Positions 53,338 through 63,104 are shown, counted from the first letter of the stretch. The stretch: DNA of 64,000 nucleotides from an uncultured Muribaculaceae bacterium (GCA_910584125.1 CAJTXU010000004.1:1-64000); one strand, 5' to 3'. Program-made: numbers and translations. The notes: a model not told the origin generated them from the sequence alone.

Positions 53338-54506
53338 CCCTTGAGGTATTCACCCTCGGGGTGCGAGAAGTCGACGGGATGGTCGGCGGGCTGCGACAGC
53401 TGGTGCAGGATCCTGACGCGGCGGCCCGAGCGGGCGGCGGCCGTGAAGACAGCCATGCGGAACATGTCGCGGGTTATGGCCTGCGAGCATGAGAACGTGA
53501 AGAGTATGCCCCCGGACTTGATCTTCTCGAAGGCCTTGGCGTTGAGCTTGCGGTAGCCTATGAGGCCGTTCTTTATGGCCGAGCGGTGCTTGGCGAATGC
53601 CGGCGGGTCGAGTATGATGAGGTCGTAGAGGTCGGCCGGCATGTCGGCGAGAAACTTGAAGGCGTCTTCGGCAAACGTGCGGTGACGGCCGTCGTCGGGG
53701 AAGTTGAGCGAGATGTTGGCGTCGGTAAGCGCCACGGCCTTGGCCGAGGAGTCGACCGAATCCACCTGCAGGGCCCCGCCCCGCATGGCGTAGACGGAGA
53801 AACCGCCCGTGTAGCAGAACATGTTGAGCACGCGCCGGCCGGCCGAGAAGCTCTCGAGCAGACGGCGGTTCTCACGCTGGTCGACGAAGAAGCCGGTCTT
53901 CTGCCCCTTCAGCCAGTCGATGTTGAACTGCAGGCCGTTCTCGATGGCCACGGCGCCGTCGAAGCTGCCGACGAGATACTCGTTCTGCGGGTCGAGACGC
54001 GCCTTGAACGGCAGCGTGGTCTCGCTCTTGTAATACACATTGCGGATGCGCGCGTCGGGCAGGCGCGTCAGGGCATCCGCAATGGCGCGGCGGGCGAAGT
54101 GCATGCCCGGCGAATGCGCCTGCATCACGGCCGTGTCGCCGTAGATGTCCACCACCAGCCCGGGCAGGAAATCTCCCTCGCCGTGCACGAGCCGGAAGCA
54201 GTTGTTGTCAGCGCGTATCAGCCCGAGGGCCTCGCGCAGCGACCAGGCGCTCGAGAGACGCCGGAAATATATGTCGTCGTCGAGCGTGTCGGTGCCGAAC
54301 TCAAGAATGCGCACGGCGATGCTGCCGATCTGGAAATGTCCGGCGCCGAGCACGTTGCCACGGCTGTCGTATACGGCCACCGTGTCGCCCTCCTCAAGGT
54401 CGGACGGCAGCGAGGCGATCGCGCCCGAGAACACCCACGGGTGACGTCGCAGCAGCGATTCCTCCTTGCCGGGCCTGAGTCGTATGATTCCTTTCTCGTC
54501 GGTCAT
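53316..54506 (-). CDS. rlmI: Class I SAM-dependent rRNA methyltransferase (RlmI-like)
   Basis: 396 residues from ATG 54506 (MTDEKGIIRLRPGKEESLLR); ATG 54527 is in frame. N-terminal PUA domain (RRHPWVFSGAIASLPSDLEE), then the methyltransferase with FFVDQRENRRLLESFSAGRR, VLNMFCYTGGFSVYAMRGGA and YDLIILDPPAFAKHRSAIKN, the last being the conserved catalytic loop. RlmI makes m5C1962 in 23S rRNA; assignment to that exact site is by family. Confidence 0.9.
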   Translation of the reverse strand: MTDEKGIIRLRPGKEESLLRRHPWVFSGAIASLPSDLEEGDTVAVYDSRGNVLGAGHFQIGSIAVRILEFGTDTLDDDIYFRRLSSAWSLREALGLIRADNNCFRLVHGEGDFLPGLVVDIYGDTAVMQAHSPGMHFARRAIADALTRLPDARIRNVYYKSETTLPFKARLDPQNEYLVGSFDGAVAIENGLQFNIDWLKGQKTGFFVDQRENRRLLESFSAGRRVLNMFCYTGGFSVYAMRGGALQVDSVDSSAKAVALTDANISLNFPDDGRHRTFAEDAFKFLADMPADLYDLIILDPPAFAKHRSAIKNGLIGYRKLNAKAFEKIKSGGILFTFSCSQAITRDMFRMAVFTAAARSGRRVRILHQLSQPADHPVDFSHPEGEYLKGLVLEVE

Positions 54507-54575
54507 TACCGGTTCTTGTTGTCTCATATCTGTCTTGATGTCTTACTTTCTTGTGAAGTCAATCGCGGGGATGCG

Positions 54576-56057
54576 TCATTTAATAAGTAGGCGCACGATG
54601 TCCATGCCGTTGGCATACAGCAGCAGCAGGATGAGCAGCGTCATGCCCACGAGCTGGGCGCGCTCCATGAATTTCTCGCTCGGCTTGTGGCGGAATATCA
54701 CCTCATAGAGCAGGAACATCACGTGGCCTCCGTCGAGAGCCGGGATGGGGAGGATGTTCATGAACGCCAGCATCACCGAAAGGAACGCGGCGATGTTCCA
54801 GAACGCTATCCAGTCCCACTTCTCGGGGAATATGCTGCCGATCGCACCGAAACCGCCGATGGATTTCGCGCCCTCCTTGGTGAAGAGCATCTTCATCGAC
54901 CCGGCGTACGAGACGAGGCGGTCGGTGCCCATCTTCACGCCGCGCGGCACGGATTCGACCAGGCTGTATCTTATCTCCCTGGCCTTGAAGAAAGCCGAGG
55001 GGTCAATCTCAAGGCCGATTCCCATCTTGGAGGCGTCGGAAAGGGGCACCTGACGCACTAGCGTATCGACGCCGGCCGCGCCACTGCGCGCCACTGTGAC
55101 GGCCACTGTCTTGCCCTCATGTCCCTGCAGCGTGCGCAGGAAGTCGGTAAGCGTCGGTGTCGCCGTGCTGTCGACAGCCAGAATCTCGTCGCCGACCTCG
55201 ACACCCCCCTTCGACGCACCCTCCCCGGGCATCACCTGAGTGACGCGCGCCGGGAAACGATAAGCGAAGAAACTTACGGTCGCCGTGTCGCTCTTGGCCT
55301 CCTGGTCGAGACGGAAGATGAAGTCGTCGGGAATGGCGATGCTCACCGTGTCGTTGCCACGGAGCACTGTCACCTCTTTCGACTGCACCATCCTCATACG
55401 GTCTTCAAAGGGATTGTCGAGCCTACGGCCGTCGGCCGCGAGGGGAATGTCGCCGTTGTGGAAGCCTATCTTGCGGGCCTCGCCCGAAAATTCCATACCC
55501 ATCCGGGCCTCGCTGAAGGGGACGTATTTCTCGCCCGTGGCATAGACGATGCCCGAATATATAAGGATGGCGAGCAGGAAGTTGAACAGCACGCCCGCTA
55601 TCATGATGAGCAGACGCTGCCACGCCGGCTTCGAGCGGAACTCCCATTTCTGCGGCGGACGCTTCATCTGCTCCGTGTCCATCGACTCGTCGATCATGCC
55701 CGAGATCTTGCAGTATCCTCCGAACGGGAGCCAGCCGATGCCATACTCCGTGCCGCCCCAGAAAGAATCTTTCTCAGGCTTTTCGGTCTTCTCGGCCTCA
55801 TCGGGCTTTCCGGCCTCCTCCGGTCTGCCGGTCTCTTCCGGCGGACATCCCTTGAGTCTGCGGGTCTTGCCCAGGAATCCCCAATAGCGTCCGGGGCGCC
55901 ACTTGAAGATTTCCTTCCAGGGGTCGAAGAAGATATAGAATTTCTCGACCCGCACCCCGAAGATGCGGGCGAACAGGAAGTGTCCGAATTCGTGGATTAT
56001 CACGAGAATTGCCAGAGCCAGAATCAGCTGTACGGCCTTTATCAGAAATGTGTCCAA
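54576..56057 (-). CDS. rseP: Site-2 protease RseP
   Basis: 493 residues. HEFGH at 22-26 in the first membrane helix, then a long insert with a Glu/Lys-rich low-complexity stretch (about 70-100, EEAGKPDEAEKTEKPEKDSF). A single PDZ domain is evident (VTQVMPGEGASKGGVEVGDE), and the second active-site segment is NILPIPALDGGHVMFLLYEV near the end. Cleaves membrane anti-sigma factors or signal-peptide remnants. It is 30 bp downstream of dxr, a pairing seen in many bacteria. Confidence 0.96.
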   Translation of the reverse strand: MDTFLIKAVQLILALAILVIIHEFGHFLFARIFGVRVEKFYIFFDPWKEIFKWRPGRYWGFLGKTRRLKGCPPEETGRPEEAGKPDEAEKTEKPEKDSFWGGTEYGIGWLPFGGYCKISGMIDESMDTEQMKRPPQKWEFRSKPAWQRLLIMIAGVLFNFLLAILIYSGIVYATGEKYVPFSEARMGMEFSGEARKIGFHNGDIPLAADGRRLDNPFEDRMRMVQSKEVTVLRGNDTVSIAIPDDFIFRLDQEAKSDTATVSFFAYRFPARVTQVMPGEGASKGGVEVGDEILAVDSTATPTLTDFLRTLQGHEGKTVAVTVARSGAAGVDTLVRQVPLSDASKMGIGLEIDPSAFFKAREIRYSLVESVPRGVKMGTDRLVSYAGSMKMLFTKEGAKSIGGFGAIGSIFPEKWDWIAFWNIAAFLSVMLAFMNILPIPALDGGHVMFLLYEVIFRHKPSEKFMERAQLVGMTLLILLLLYANGMDIVRLLIK

Positions 56058-56087
56058 ATCAGTCGTGTGTTTGTAATGTGTTTGAAA

Positions 56088-57242
56088 CTATCGTTCGAGC
56101 AACGCCCGGGCGTATGCGCGGGCCTCGGCGTTGGTCTTGACCAGGCAGTCGAGGTCGACGTCGGCCACGAAAGGCACGCCGAGCATCGTGGCCTCGACCA
56201 GGCGGGGCATGTCGGTGAAGCGAATCCGGCCGTTGAGGAAGGCGTCGACCGCCACCTCGTTGGCCGCGTTGAGTATGCAGGGCATGTTGCCTCCGGCCTC
56301 TATGGCATCGAAAGCCATGCCGAGCAGCGGGAACTTGCGGATGTCGGGACGCTCGAAGGTGAGCGACGAATACTGTTCGAGCGAGAGCGAAGCCGTGTCG
56401 GTGGCGAGACGCTCGGGATATCCGAGGGCGTAACGTATCGGCGTCCGCATGTCGGGCACGCCGAGCTGGGCCTTCACCGAGCCGTCGCAGAACTCCACCA
56501 TCGAATGCACCACCGACTGCGGATGCACCGCGATCTCGATGCGCGACGGCGGGCAGTCGAACAGCCAGCGGGCCTCGATCATCTCGAAGCCCTTGTTCAT
56601 CATCGAGGCCGAGTCTACGGTGACCTTGGCGCCCATGTGCCAGTTGGGGTGCCGCAGGGCGTCGGCCGCTGTGACGTTCTCGAGTTCCTCGGCCGGGAGG
56701 GTGCGGAACGGTCCGCCGCTGGCGGTGAGTATGATCTTGCGCATCTTCGAGCGGTCCTCCCCCACGAGACACTGGAAAATCGCCGAGTGCTCGCTGTCGA
56801 CGGGCACGATCTCCGCCTCCGAACCGACAAGCAGACGCGTAATCAGTTCGCCGGCGACCACGAGGGTCTCCTTGTTGGCCAGCGCTATCCGCTTGCCGGC
56901 TCCGATGGCATGGATGGTCGGCACGAGGCCGCTGTATCCCACCGTCGCGGTCACGACAGTGTCGGCGCCCGGCATCGCCGCCGCAGCGGCCACAGCCTCG
57001 TCGCCCGCCTCCACCTCGATCCCGAGATCGGCCACGGCCTCCCTGAGCTCGCCTAAATGCGCCTCGTTGGATATCACCACGCGTTTCGGCCGGAACTCGC
57101 GCGCCTGGCGGGCGAGAAGTTCCCAGTTGTCGCGCGCCGTGAGGGCGGTCACCCCGAACCGGTCGCCATACTCACGCACCACGTCGAGCGTCTGGGTGCC
57201 GATGCTGCCCGTGCTGCCGAGAATCGTTATGTTGCTTGACAT
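56088..57242 (-). CDS. dxr: 1-deoxy-D-xylulose 5-phosphate reductoisomerase
   Basis: 384 residues from ATG 57242 (MSSNITILGSTGSIGTQTLD); the upstream in-frame region is not conserved-looking. NADPH site GSTGSIG near the start; LANKETLVVAGELI, PVDSEHSAIFQCL, LTASGGPF and MGAKVTVDSASMMNKGFEMI contain the metal and substrate residues. First committed step of the MEP isoprenoid pathway. Confidence 0.98.
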   Translation of the reverse strand: MSSNITILGSTGSIGTQTLDVVREYGDRFGVTALTARDNWELLARQAREFRPKRVVISNEAHLGELREAVADLGIEVEAGDEAVAAAAAMPGADTVVTATVGYSGLVPTIHAIGAGKRIALANKETLVVAGELITRLLVGSEAEIVPVDSEHSAIFQCLVGEDRSKMRKIILTASGGPFRTLPAEELENVTAADALRHPNWHMGAKVTVDSASMMNKGFEMIEARWLFDCPPSRIEIAVHPQSVVHSMVEFCDGSVKAQLGVPDMRTPIRYALGYPERLATDTASLSLEQYSSLTFERPDIRKFPLLGMAFDAIEAGGNMPCILNAANEVAVDAFLNGRIRFTDMPRLVEATMLGVPFVADVDLDCLVKTNAEARAYARALLER

Positions 57243-57286
57243 CTTGTTCTGTTTAATGATTTCATATTCTACCATCCGCCCGCCGC

Positions 57287-58162
57287 TCATCTGCCGCGCG
57301 GCGTCTCATAGCGCATCGGCGCCGCGTCGGCCGACGTCTCATCGCCACCTATATATTTATAAGGAATGATCGGAAGCCCGTTGTGCCACATCCTGACGGT
57401 GAAAGTCCGCCGCCCGGCCTTGTCGGGAGCCGGGGCGAGCGCGAGCACCTGCCCGGCGCTCACAAGGTCGCCCGTGCCGACAAGCGGGCTGCCCACATGC
57501 GTGTAGCACGTCACGAAACCGCGGTTATGCTGCACGAGCACCACGTACCCCCCGTCGGCCGCCGAATAATACATGGCTATCACCGAACCGTCGGCGGCGG
57601 AAAGCACGCTTTCGTCGCGCGTCAGGACCACGACGCCCTCCTCGGCCTCCTTGGACTCGGAGGTGAAGATGCCGTCGGCCGCCACCGGAGAGAAGATCAC
57701 ACCCTCGGCCGCCAGCGGAGCCAGCACCGAGATATTGAAACGCTCGCGCTCCTCCATCTGCGAGACGAAACGCGACTCCTGCGGCGACGCGCCCATCAGC
57801 GAATCAGAGGTCAGCTCGCGCGACACGGGCACCACCGCCGCCGAGTCGCCCGGCACGCGGTCGGTGTCGAGCACCTTCAGGCAATTGTCTATATACGCCT
57901 GGTTGGCGTCATAGACGGCCGTCAGCGAGTCGAGCCTCAACAGGCCCTCCTCGGTTGCCGAGCGCTGCGAATCCTTCAGATACCCCGGCAGCAACGTGCG
58001 CAACGGCGTGAACGCGATCAGCAGCCCCGCGATGAATAGGCCCGCCACAGCCACGAGCAGCCCCGCCGCGCACAGGCCCGGCAGGGTAAAACGGACTCCC
58101 GTCACATCGGTCAGATGCGACTCGTCCTCGAGCGTCAGCTTATATTTCACAAGCGGCTTCAT
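57287..58162 (-). CDS. Membrane-anchored degenerate LytM/M23 protein
   Basis: 292 residues from ATG 58162 (MKPLVKYKLTLEDESHLTDV); the open frame to 58180 starts at TTG and is rejected. One membrane helix at about 30-55, a helical region, then a LytM-like C-terminal fold: VLSAADGSVIAMYYSAADGG, YVVLVQHNRGFVTCYTHVGS. The usual zinc ligands are missing: no HxxxD after the first strand and FTVRMWHNG where HLHFE is expected. It is probably a non-catalytic LytM factor that activates or positions other hydrolases, by analogy with EnvC and NlpD. Confidence 0.85.
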   Translation of the reverse strand: MKPLVKYKLTLEDESHLTDVTGVRFTLPGLCAAGLLVAVAGLFIAGLLIAFTPLRTLLPGYLKDSQRSATEEGLLRLDSLTAVYDANQAYIDNCLKVLDTDRVPGDSAAVVPVSRELTSDSLMGASPQESRFVSQMEERERFNISVLAPLAAEGVIFSPVAADGIFTSESKEAEEGVVVLTRDESVLSAADGSVIAMYYSAADGGYVVLVQHNRGFVTCYTHVGSPLVGTGDLVSAGQVLALAPAPDKAGRRTFTVRMWHNGLPIIPYKYIGGDETSADAAPMRYETPRGR

Positions 58163-58285
58163 GGGTGGGAATGTTTTCAAGAGGCGAAATTACTAAAAAA
58201 TCCCCGATTTTCACTCCGTCAGGACCGATTTTTCACTTTTTTAATCGAAAAAGAGTGCACACTTATAAAATTTCGTGCAATTTAA

Positions 58286-58315
58286 TTTGTAGTTCGAAAA
58301 TTTTGTCTAATTTTG
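58286..58315 (+). promoter_or_regulatory. Promoter of the first ompA gene
   Basis: TTTG (58286-58289), 18 bp, TAATTTTG (58308-58315). The ATG is at 58538, giving an unusually long leader of about 215 bases. Confidence 0.6.
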
Positions 58316-58537
58316 CAAAAAGTTTCTAACGAGACGAGGGTTCCGCCGCAAGCTGAATCCTCTTCAACGTCGAACTAAACCTAAAATAACCCAAAAAGGA
58401 CAGAAAATTTCCTTAACGAACAAAATAACAGCAGAGGGCTCTTTGAGTCTTGAAATATATCCAACATATTTTAAAACAAATTAAGAGACTTTAACGTTAC
58501 AGAAGAAGAACAAAACATAACTCCAAACAATCACAGT
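58316..58537 (+). promoter_or_regulatory. Long 5' leader of ompA-1
   Basis: AT-rich, unstructured-looking leader with no ORF. Long A-rich segments could stabilise or enhance translation of an abundant porin message. No known riboswitch motif was recognised. Confidence 0.45.
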
Positions 58538-59893
58538 ATGAAAGCTAAGAATCTTTACTACGTAATGGCTCTTTGCGCAGGCTCGCTGGCATTCAGCGGC
58601 ACAGCCAACGCGCAGGATGTTTTCGTGGATGATGCTGCGACGGTGACTGAATTCACCTGCGACAACAGCACTCATTACTTCTCCAACTGGCGTCAGAACT
58701 GGTGGATCGAGCTCAGCGCCGGCGGCAACCAGCCCCTGGTTGAGCGCGGCTACGTGGCTCCGGGCCACTCACTGAAGGCCGTAGACGGCAAGAAATGGAC
58801 AGCAGCCTACAGCGTCGGTTTCGGTCGCTGGATGAACCCCTATCTGGCACTCCGCTTCAAAGGAATGTACGGCTCGCTGCACTGGGACAGCCCCAACACC
58901 CTGCAGGAGGCAATGAACGACGAGGGCTGGAGCCACTCGAAGCACGCAAGCCTCTCGTTCGAGATCATGTGGGATATGTTCAACTCGCTCGCGGGCGTAA
59001 ACCAGAACCGCGTCTTCTCGATCATCCCGTTCGCGGGCTTCGGCGGTGACGCTAACTGGGACTTCCTCGGCAAGGGCAAGAAGGGCGAGCCCGTGGCATC
59101 CAACTGCCTGCGCTACCACCCCACCAACCTCCAGGAGTACTACGGCAACCAGTACAAGTCGGTAGAATGGACACTCCCCGTGTTCGCCGGCCTGCAGTTC
59201 CGTTTCCGTCTCTGCAAGTATGTTGACTTCTTCGCAGAGGCACGCGCCGGATTCTACGCCGACAACTGGAACAACAACGCCACCGGCAACTCGTTCGACG
59301 CTCTCGTACAGGCCATGGGCGGTTTCAACTTCAACATCGGCGGCCGCGGCTGGAACACATTCAACGAGTGCCAGTACGTATCGCAGATCGCAGCCCTCAA
59401 CGGTCAGGTCAACGACCTCCGCGCCCAGCTCCTCGCATGCGGCCAGCAGGTTGCCGCCCTCCAGGCACAGCTCCCCTGCCCCGAGGTTGTCGAGAAAGAC
59501 TGCGCGAGCGCACCTCTTATGGCAAGCGTGCAGTTCACAATCAACAGCTCGAAGATCCTCCCCACAGAGGACGTGAACATCTACTCCATGGCAGAGTGGC
59601 TGAAGGCCAACCCCAACGAGAAGATCGACATCTGCGGTATGGCTGACCGCAACACCGGTAACACCGAATACAACATGGGCCTGTCGAAGCGCCGCGCAAT
59701 CGCCGTCGCCGACCAGCTCGTCAACAAGTATGGCATCGACAAGAGCCGTCTGACGCTCTACGCATGCGGTTCGAACATCCAGTTCTTCAACAACGGAGAG
59801 CAGAACGACTGGAACCGTATCGTGATGTTCAAGCAGGGTGAGTTCGAGCCCGCGGCCGTAGCAAGCGGCGAGGTTGAGAGAATCGACTACTAA
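58538..59893 (+). CDS. OmpA family outer-membrane protein (copy 1)
   Basis: 451 residues. Signal peptide MKAKNLYYVMALCAGSLAFS, cleavage after ANA. Residues about 30-270 form a beta-barrel-like part rich in aromatic strands (WWIELSAGGNQPLVERGY, then GFGRWMNPYLALRFKG). A short helical linker (QYVSQIAALNGQVNDLRAQL) with conserved Cys follows. The C-terminal OmpA domain (about 325-430) has VQFTINSSKILPTEDVNIYS, NTEYNMGLSKRRAIAVADQL and NDWNRIVMF. The C-terminal domain binds peptidoglycan. Tandem with a second copy that shares the same design. Confidence 0.93.
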   Translation: MKAKNLYYVMALCAGSLAFSGTANAQDVFVDDAATVTEFTCDNSTHYFSNWRQNWWIELSAGGNQPLVERGYVAPGHSLKAVDGKKWTAAYSVGFGRWMNPYLALRFKGMYGSLHWDSPNTLQEAMNDEGWSHSKHASLSFEIMWDMFNSLAGVNQNRVFSIIPFAGFGGDANWDFLGKGKKGEPVASNCLRYHPTNLQEYYGNQYKSVEWTLPVFAGLQFRFRLCKYVDFFAEARAGFYADNWNNNATGNSFDALVQAMGGFNFNIGGRGWNTFNECQYVSQIAALNGQVNDLRAQLLACGQQVAALQAQLPCPEVVEKDCASAPLMASVQFTINSSKILPTEDVNIYSMAEWLKANPNEKIDICGMADRNTGNTEYNMGLSKRRAIAVADQLVNKYGIDKSRLTLYACGSNIQFFNNGEQNDWNRIVMFKQGEFEPAAVASGEVERIDY

Positions 59894-59937
59894 TCGTCAC
59901 CCCTGTCAGTTGACACCCGTGTCCAACGACATCCAAA

Positions 59938-59978
59938 AGATGCCTTCCCTTCACACCGGAGGGAAGGCATCTCTTTTT
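59938..59978 (+). terminator. Terminator after ompA-1
   Basis: 13-bp perfect stem (59938-59950 / 59960-59972), 9-base loop, then a T-run. Confidence 0.9.
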
Positions 59979-60170
59979 ATTCCCACTGGCTAACTGTTGG
60001 TGACAACGCGGTTTATGGCCGGCACACGGGAAAACCCGACCCGAGGTGCAATAAAAAACATCGCGACCCGCGAACTATTTAAAAGAAATTAACGTTAAAC
60101 TATAAAATCTCAAAAAAATCGAAATTTTGAAATTTTGAAATCTAAAGTTCTATTCTTAAAAAAACACAGT

Positions 60171-61427
60171 ATGAAAGCTAAAAATCTTTACCTCGCGACA
60201 GCCCTGTGCGCAGGTTCACTCGCTTTCTGCAATGTCGCAAACGCTCAGGACGTATTTGTCGACGACGCAGTGACAGTGACTGAATTCACGTGCGACAATA
60301 CGACGCACTATTTCTCAAACTGGCGTAACAACTGGTTCATCGAGCTCGGTGCCGGTGCAGGCCAGCCTCTGGTAGAGAGAGGCAACGTGGGCGACGCCAT
60401 GAACACGGTTGACGGCAAGAAATGGACCGCCGCATACAGCGTAGGCTTCGGCCGCTGGTTCTCCCCCTACCTCGGATTCCGCATCAAGGCCATCGGCGGC
60501 GCCCTGCACTGGGACTGCCCGGTAGCAGAAGCACCCCAGTACGGCTGGAGCCGTTCGAAACACGTCAATCTCCAGGCGGAGCTGATGTGGGATATGTTCA
60601 ACTCTCTGGGCGGCGTCAACGAGAAGCGCGTGTTCTCGATCATCCCGTTCTTCGGAATCGGCGGTGACGCCAACTGGGACTTCAAGAACCACTTCGGCGA
60701 GCAGCCCGCAGCGACCAACATCGCACGCGCCGGCTCGACCTACAAGCCCAAATCCGTACAGTGGACCCTTCCCGTATCGGCAGGTCTTCAGTTCCGTCTC
60801 CGTCTGAGCAAGTATGTTGACTTCTTCGCAGAGGCCCGCGCCACATTCTACGGCGACAACTGGAACAACGTAGCCACCGGCAACTCTATCGACGCTCACG
60901 TAAGCGCAATGGGCGGCTTCAGCTTCAACATCGGCGGCCGCGGCTGGAACAAGTTCAACGAGTGCCAGTACGTATCGCAGATCGCAGCCCTCAACGGTCA
61001 GGTCAACGACCTCCGCGCCCAGCTCCTCGCATGCGGCCAGCAGGTAGCCGCCCTCCAGGCTCAGCTCCCCTGCCCCGAGGTTGTACAGAAAGACTGTGCT
61101 AACGCACCCCTCATGGCGACCGTACGCTTCACGATCAACAGCGACAAGATCATGCCTACCGAGGAAGTCAACGTATACTCGATGGCTGAATGGCTCAAGG
61201 CCAACCCCAAGGAGAAGATCGTCATCGCCGGCTACGCCGACAAGGACACCGGTACATCGGAATACAACATGGATCTCTCGCAGCGTCGTGCTGAGGCCGT
61301 CAAGAACGCCCTCGTCAACGAATACGGCATCGACGCAAGCCGCCTCGAGACCAAGGCGTTCGGTTCGGACGTTCAGGAATATCCCTCGCACAACGACTGG
61401 AACCGTATCGTAATCTTCAAGCAGTAA
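60171..61427 (+). CDS. OmpA family outer-membrane protein (copy 2)
   Basis: 418 residues from ATG 60171 (MKAKNLYLATALCAGSLAFC); the frame is open to 60135 but the shared leader ACACAGTATGAAAGCTAA puts the start here. Barrel, helical linker and OmpA domain as in copy 1. The linker is identical in protein, and 92 bp of DNA (60954-61045) are identical to copy 1, while the barrels differ. No consensus promoter was found in the 190 bp upstream, which has short repeats of GAAATTTT; expression may come from an atypical promoter. Confidence 0.93.
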   Translation: MKAKNLYLATALCAGSLAFCNVANAQDVFVDDAVTVTEFTCDNTTHYFSNWRNNWFIELGAGAGQPLVERGNVGDAMNTVDGKKWTAAYSVGFGRWFSPYLGFRIKAIGGALHWDCPVAEAPQYGWSRSKHVNLQAELMWDMFNSLGGVNEKRVFSIIPFFGIGGDANWDFKNHFGEQPAATNIARAGSTYKPKSVQWTLPVSAGLQFRLRLSKYVDFFAEARATFYGDNWNNVATGNSIDAHVSAMGGFSFNIGGRGWNKFNECQYVSQIAALNGQVNDLRAQLLACGQQVAALQAQLPCPEVVQKDCANAPLMATVRFTINSDKIMPTEEVNVYSMAEWLKANPKEKIVIAGYADKDTGTSEYNMDLSQRRAEAVKNALVNEYGIDASRLETKAFGSDVQEYPSHNDWNRIVIFKQ

Positions 61428-61455
61428 GCAATTGAATACTGTGACATAAATCGTG

Positions 61456-61482
61456 AAGAGGCCCTCCGGGGCCTCTTTTTTT
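61456..61482 (+). terminator. Terminator after ompA-2
   Basis: Stem AAGAGGCCC (61456-61464) / GGGCCTCTT (61469-61477), loop TCCG, T-run. Confidence 0.92.
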
Positions 61483-61645
61483 ATGTCAATGCTCTGGGCA
61501 GAGACGCCCCGCGGCGGATTCAACCGGCGTACATTTCAGGCATTTAGCCTGTGCAGGAGGAGTCGGGCTAAAAACATGTCGTGAAACTATGTTGCAAAAC
61601 ATATCTTTTCGTGGGCCCGGAAGAGTAAAATATCGTGAAAAACTT

Positions 61646-61676
61646 ATTGCAGTGTCGCAATTATTTTGTAAGTTTG
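61646..61676 (+). promoter_or_regulatory. gdhA promoter
   Basis: ATTG (61646-61649), 19 bp, TAAGTTTG (61669-61676); one mismatch. 62 bp before the ATG. Confidence 0.7.
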
Positions 61677-61738
61677 CATCGGAATAGCCCACCGAGTGGG
61701 CCAAAGATTCGGAAAAACCTAAATCTAAACTGATTAAC

Positions 61739-63076
61739 ATGAATATCAACGAGATCATGGCGGGCCTTGAGGCCAAGCATCCCGGAGAGAAAGAATTCCT
61801 CCAGGCAGTAAAGGAAGTTCTTCTTTGCGTAGAAGACGTCTACAACCAGCATCCTGAATACGAGAAAGCTCGTATCATCGAGCGTATGGTGGAGCCCGAC
61901 CGCATCTTCACATTCCGCGTCACCTGGGTTGACGACAAGGGCGAGGTGCAGAACAACATCGGCTACCGCGTTCAGTTCAACAACGCCATCGGCCCCTACA
62001 AGGGCGGCATCCGTTTCCACGCGTCGGTGACTCTGTCGGTGCTGAAATTCCTCGGCTTCGAGCAGACATTCAAGAACGCCCTCACCACGCTGCCGATGGG
62101 CGGCGCCAAGGGAGGTTCCGACTTCAGCCCCCGCGGTAAGAGCGACGCAGAGATCATGCGTTTCTGCCAGGCGTTCGTGCTTGAGCTCTGGCGCAACCTC
62201 GGCCCGGACCGCGACGTTCCGGCAGGCGACATAGGCGTAGGCGGCCGCGAGGTAGGCTACATGTACGGCATGTACAAGAAGCTCGCCCGCGAGAACACAG
62301 GTACATTCACAGGCAAGGGTCTTTCGTTCGGCGGCAGCCGCATCCGTCCCGAGGCCACAGGTTTCGGCGCCCTCTACTTCGTTGAGCAGATGCTCAAGGA
62401 CCTCAACCAGGACATCAAGGGCAAGACAATCGCCATCTCCGGCTTCGGCAACGTCGCATGGGGCGCGGCCACAAAGGCTACGGAACTCGGCGGCAAGGTC
62501 GTGACAATCTCGGGCCCCGACGGTTACATCTACGATCCCGCAGGTCTCGACAAGGAGAAAATCGCATACATGCTTGAGCTCCGCGCATCGGGCAACGACA
62601 TCGTGGCTCCCTATGCCGACAAGTTCCCCGGCTCCACATTCTTCGCAGGCAAGAAGCCCTGGGAGCAGAAAGTGGACATCGCCCTCCCCTGCGCGACGCA
62701 GAACGAGCTCGGCGAGGCTGACGCAAAGCAGCTCATCGCCAACAACGTGCTGATGGTCGCCGAGGTTTCCAACATGGGCTGTACGGCCGAGGCCATCGAC
62801 GCCTTCATCTCCAACAAGACTCCCTACGCCCCCGGCAAGGCAGTCAACGCAGGCGGCGTAGCCGTTTCGGGCCTTGAGATGACTCAGGACGCCGAGCACC
62901 TGCAGTGGAGCGCCGAGAAGGTGGACGAGAAACTCCACGAGATCATGTTCGACATCCACGAGGCTTGCGTGGAATACGGCAAGCAGGATGACGGCTACAT
63001 CAACTACATGAAGGGCGCCAACATCGCCGGCTTCATGAAGGTGGCAGACGCCATGATGGCTCAGGGCATCATCTGA
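61739..63076 (+). CDS. gdhA: Glutamate dehydrogenase, NADP-type
   Basis: 445 residues, hexameric type. Substrate site GPYKGGIRFHASVTLSVLKF, catalytic Lys124 in LPMGGAKGGSDFSPRGKSDA, GPDRDVPAGDIGVGGREVGY, and Rossmann motif ISGFGNVAWGAATKATE. Makes glutamate from 2-oxoglutarate and ammonia, the usual ammonia-assimilation route of gut Bacteroidales. Coenzyme preference is assigned by similarity to the E. coli-type family. Confidence 0.96.
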   Translation: MNINEIMAGLEAKHPGEKEFLQAVKEVLLCVEDVYNQHPEYEKARIIERMVEPDRIFTFRVTWVDDKGEVQNNIGYRVQFNNAIGPYKGGIRFHASVTLSVLKFLGFEQTFKNALTTLPMGGAKGGSDFSPRGKSDAEIMRFCQAFVLELWRNLGPDRDVPAGDIGVGGREVGYMYGMYKKLARENTGTFTGKGLSFGGSRIRPEATGFGALYFVEQMLKDLNQDIKGKTIAISGFGNVAWGAATKATELGGKVVTISGPDGYIYDPAGLDKEKIAYMLELRASGNDIVAPYADKFPGSTFFAGKKPWEQKVDIALPCATQNELGEADAKQLIANNVLMVAEVSNMGCTAEAIDAFISNKTPYAPGKAVNAGGVAVSGLEMTQDAEHLQWSAEKVDEKLHEIMFDIHEACVEYGKQDDGYINYMKGANIAGFMKVADAMMAQGII

Positions 63077-63104
63077 CGCTGATCCCCGACGACATAAATC
63101 AATC

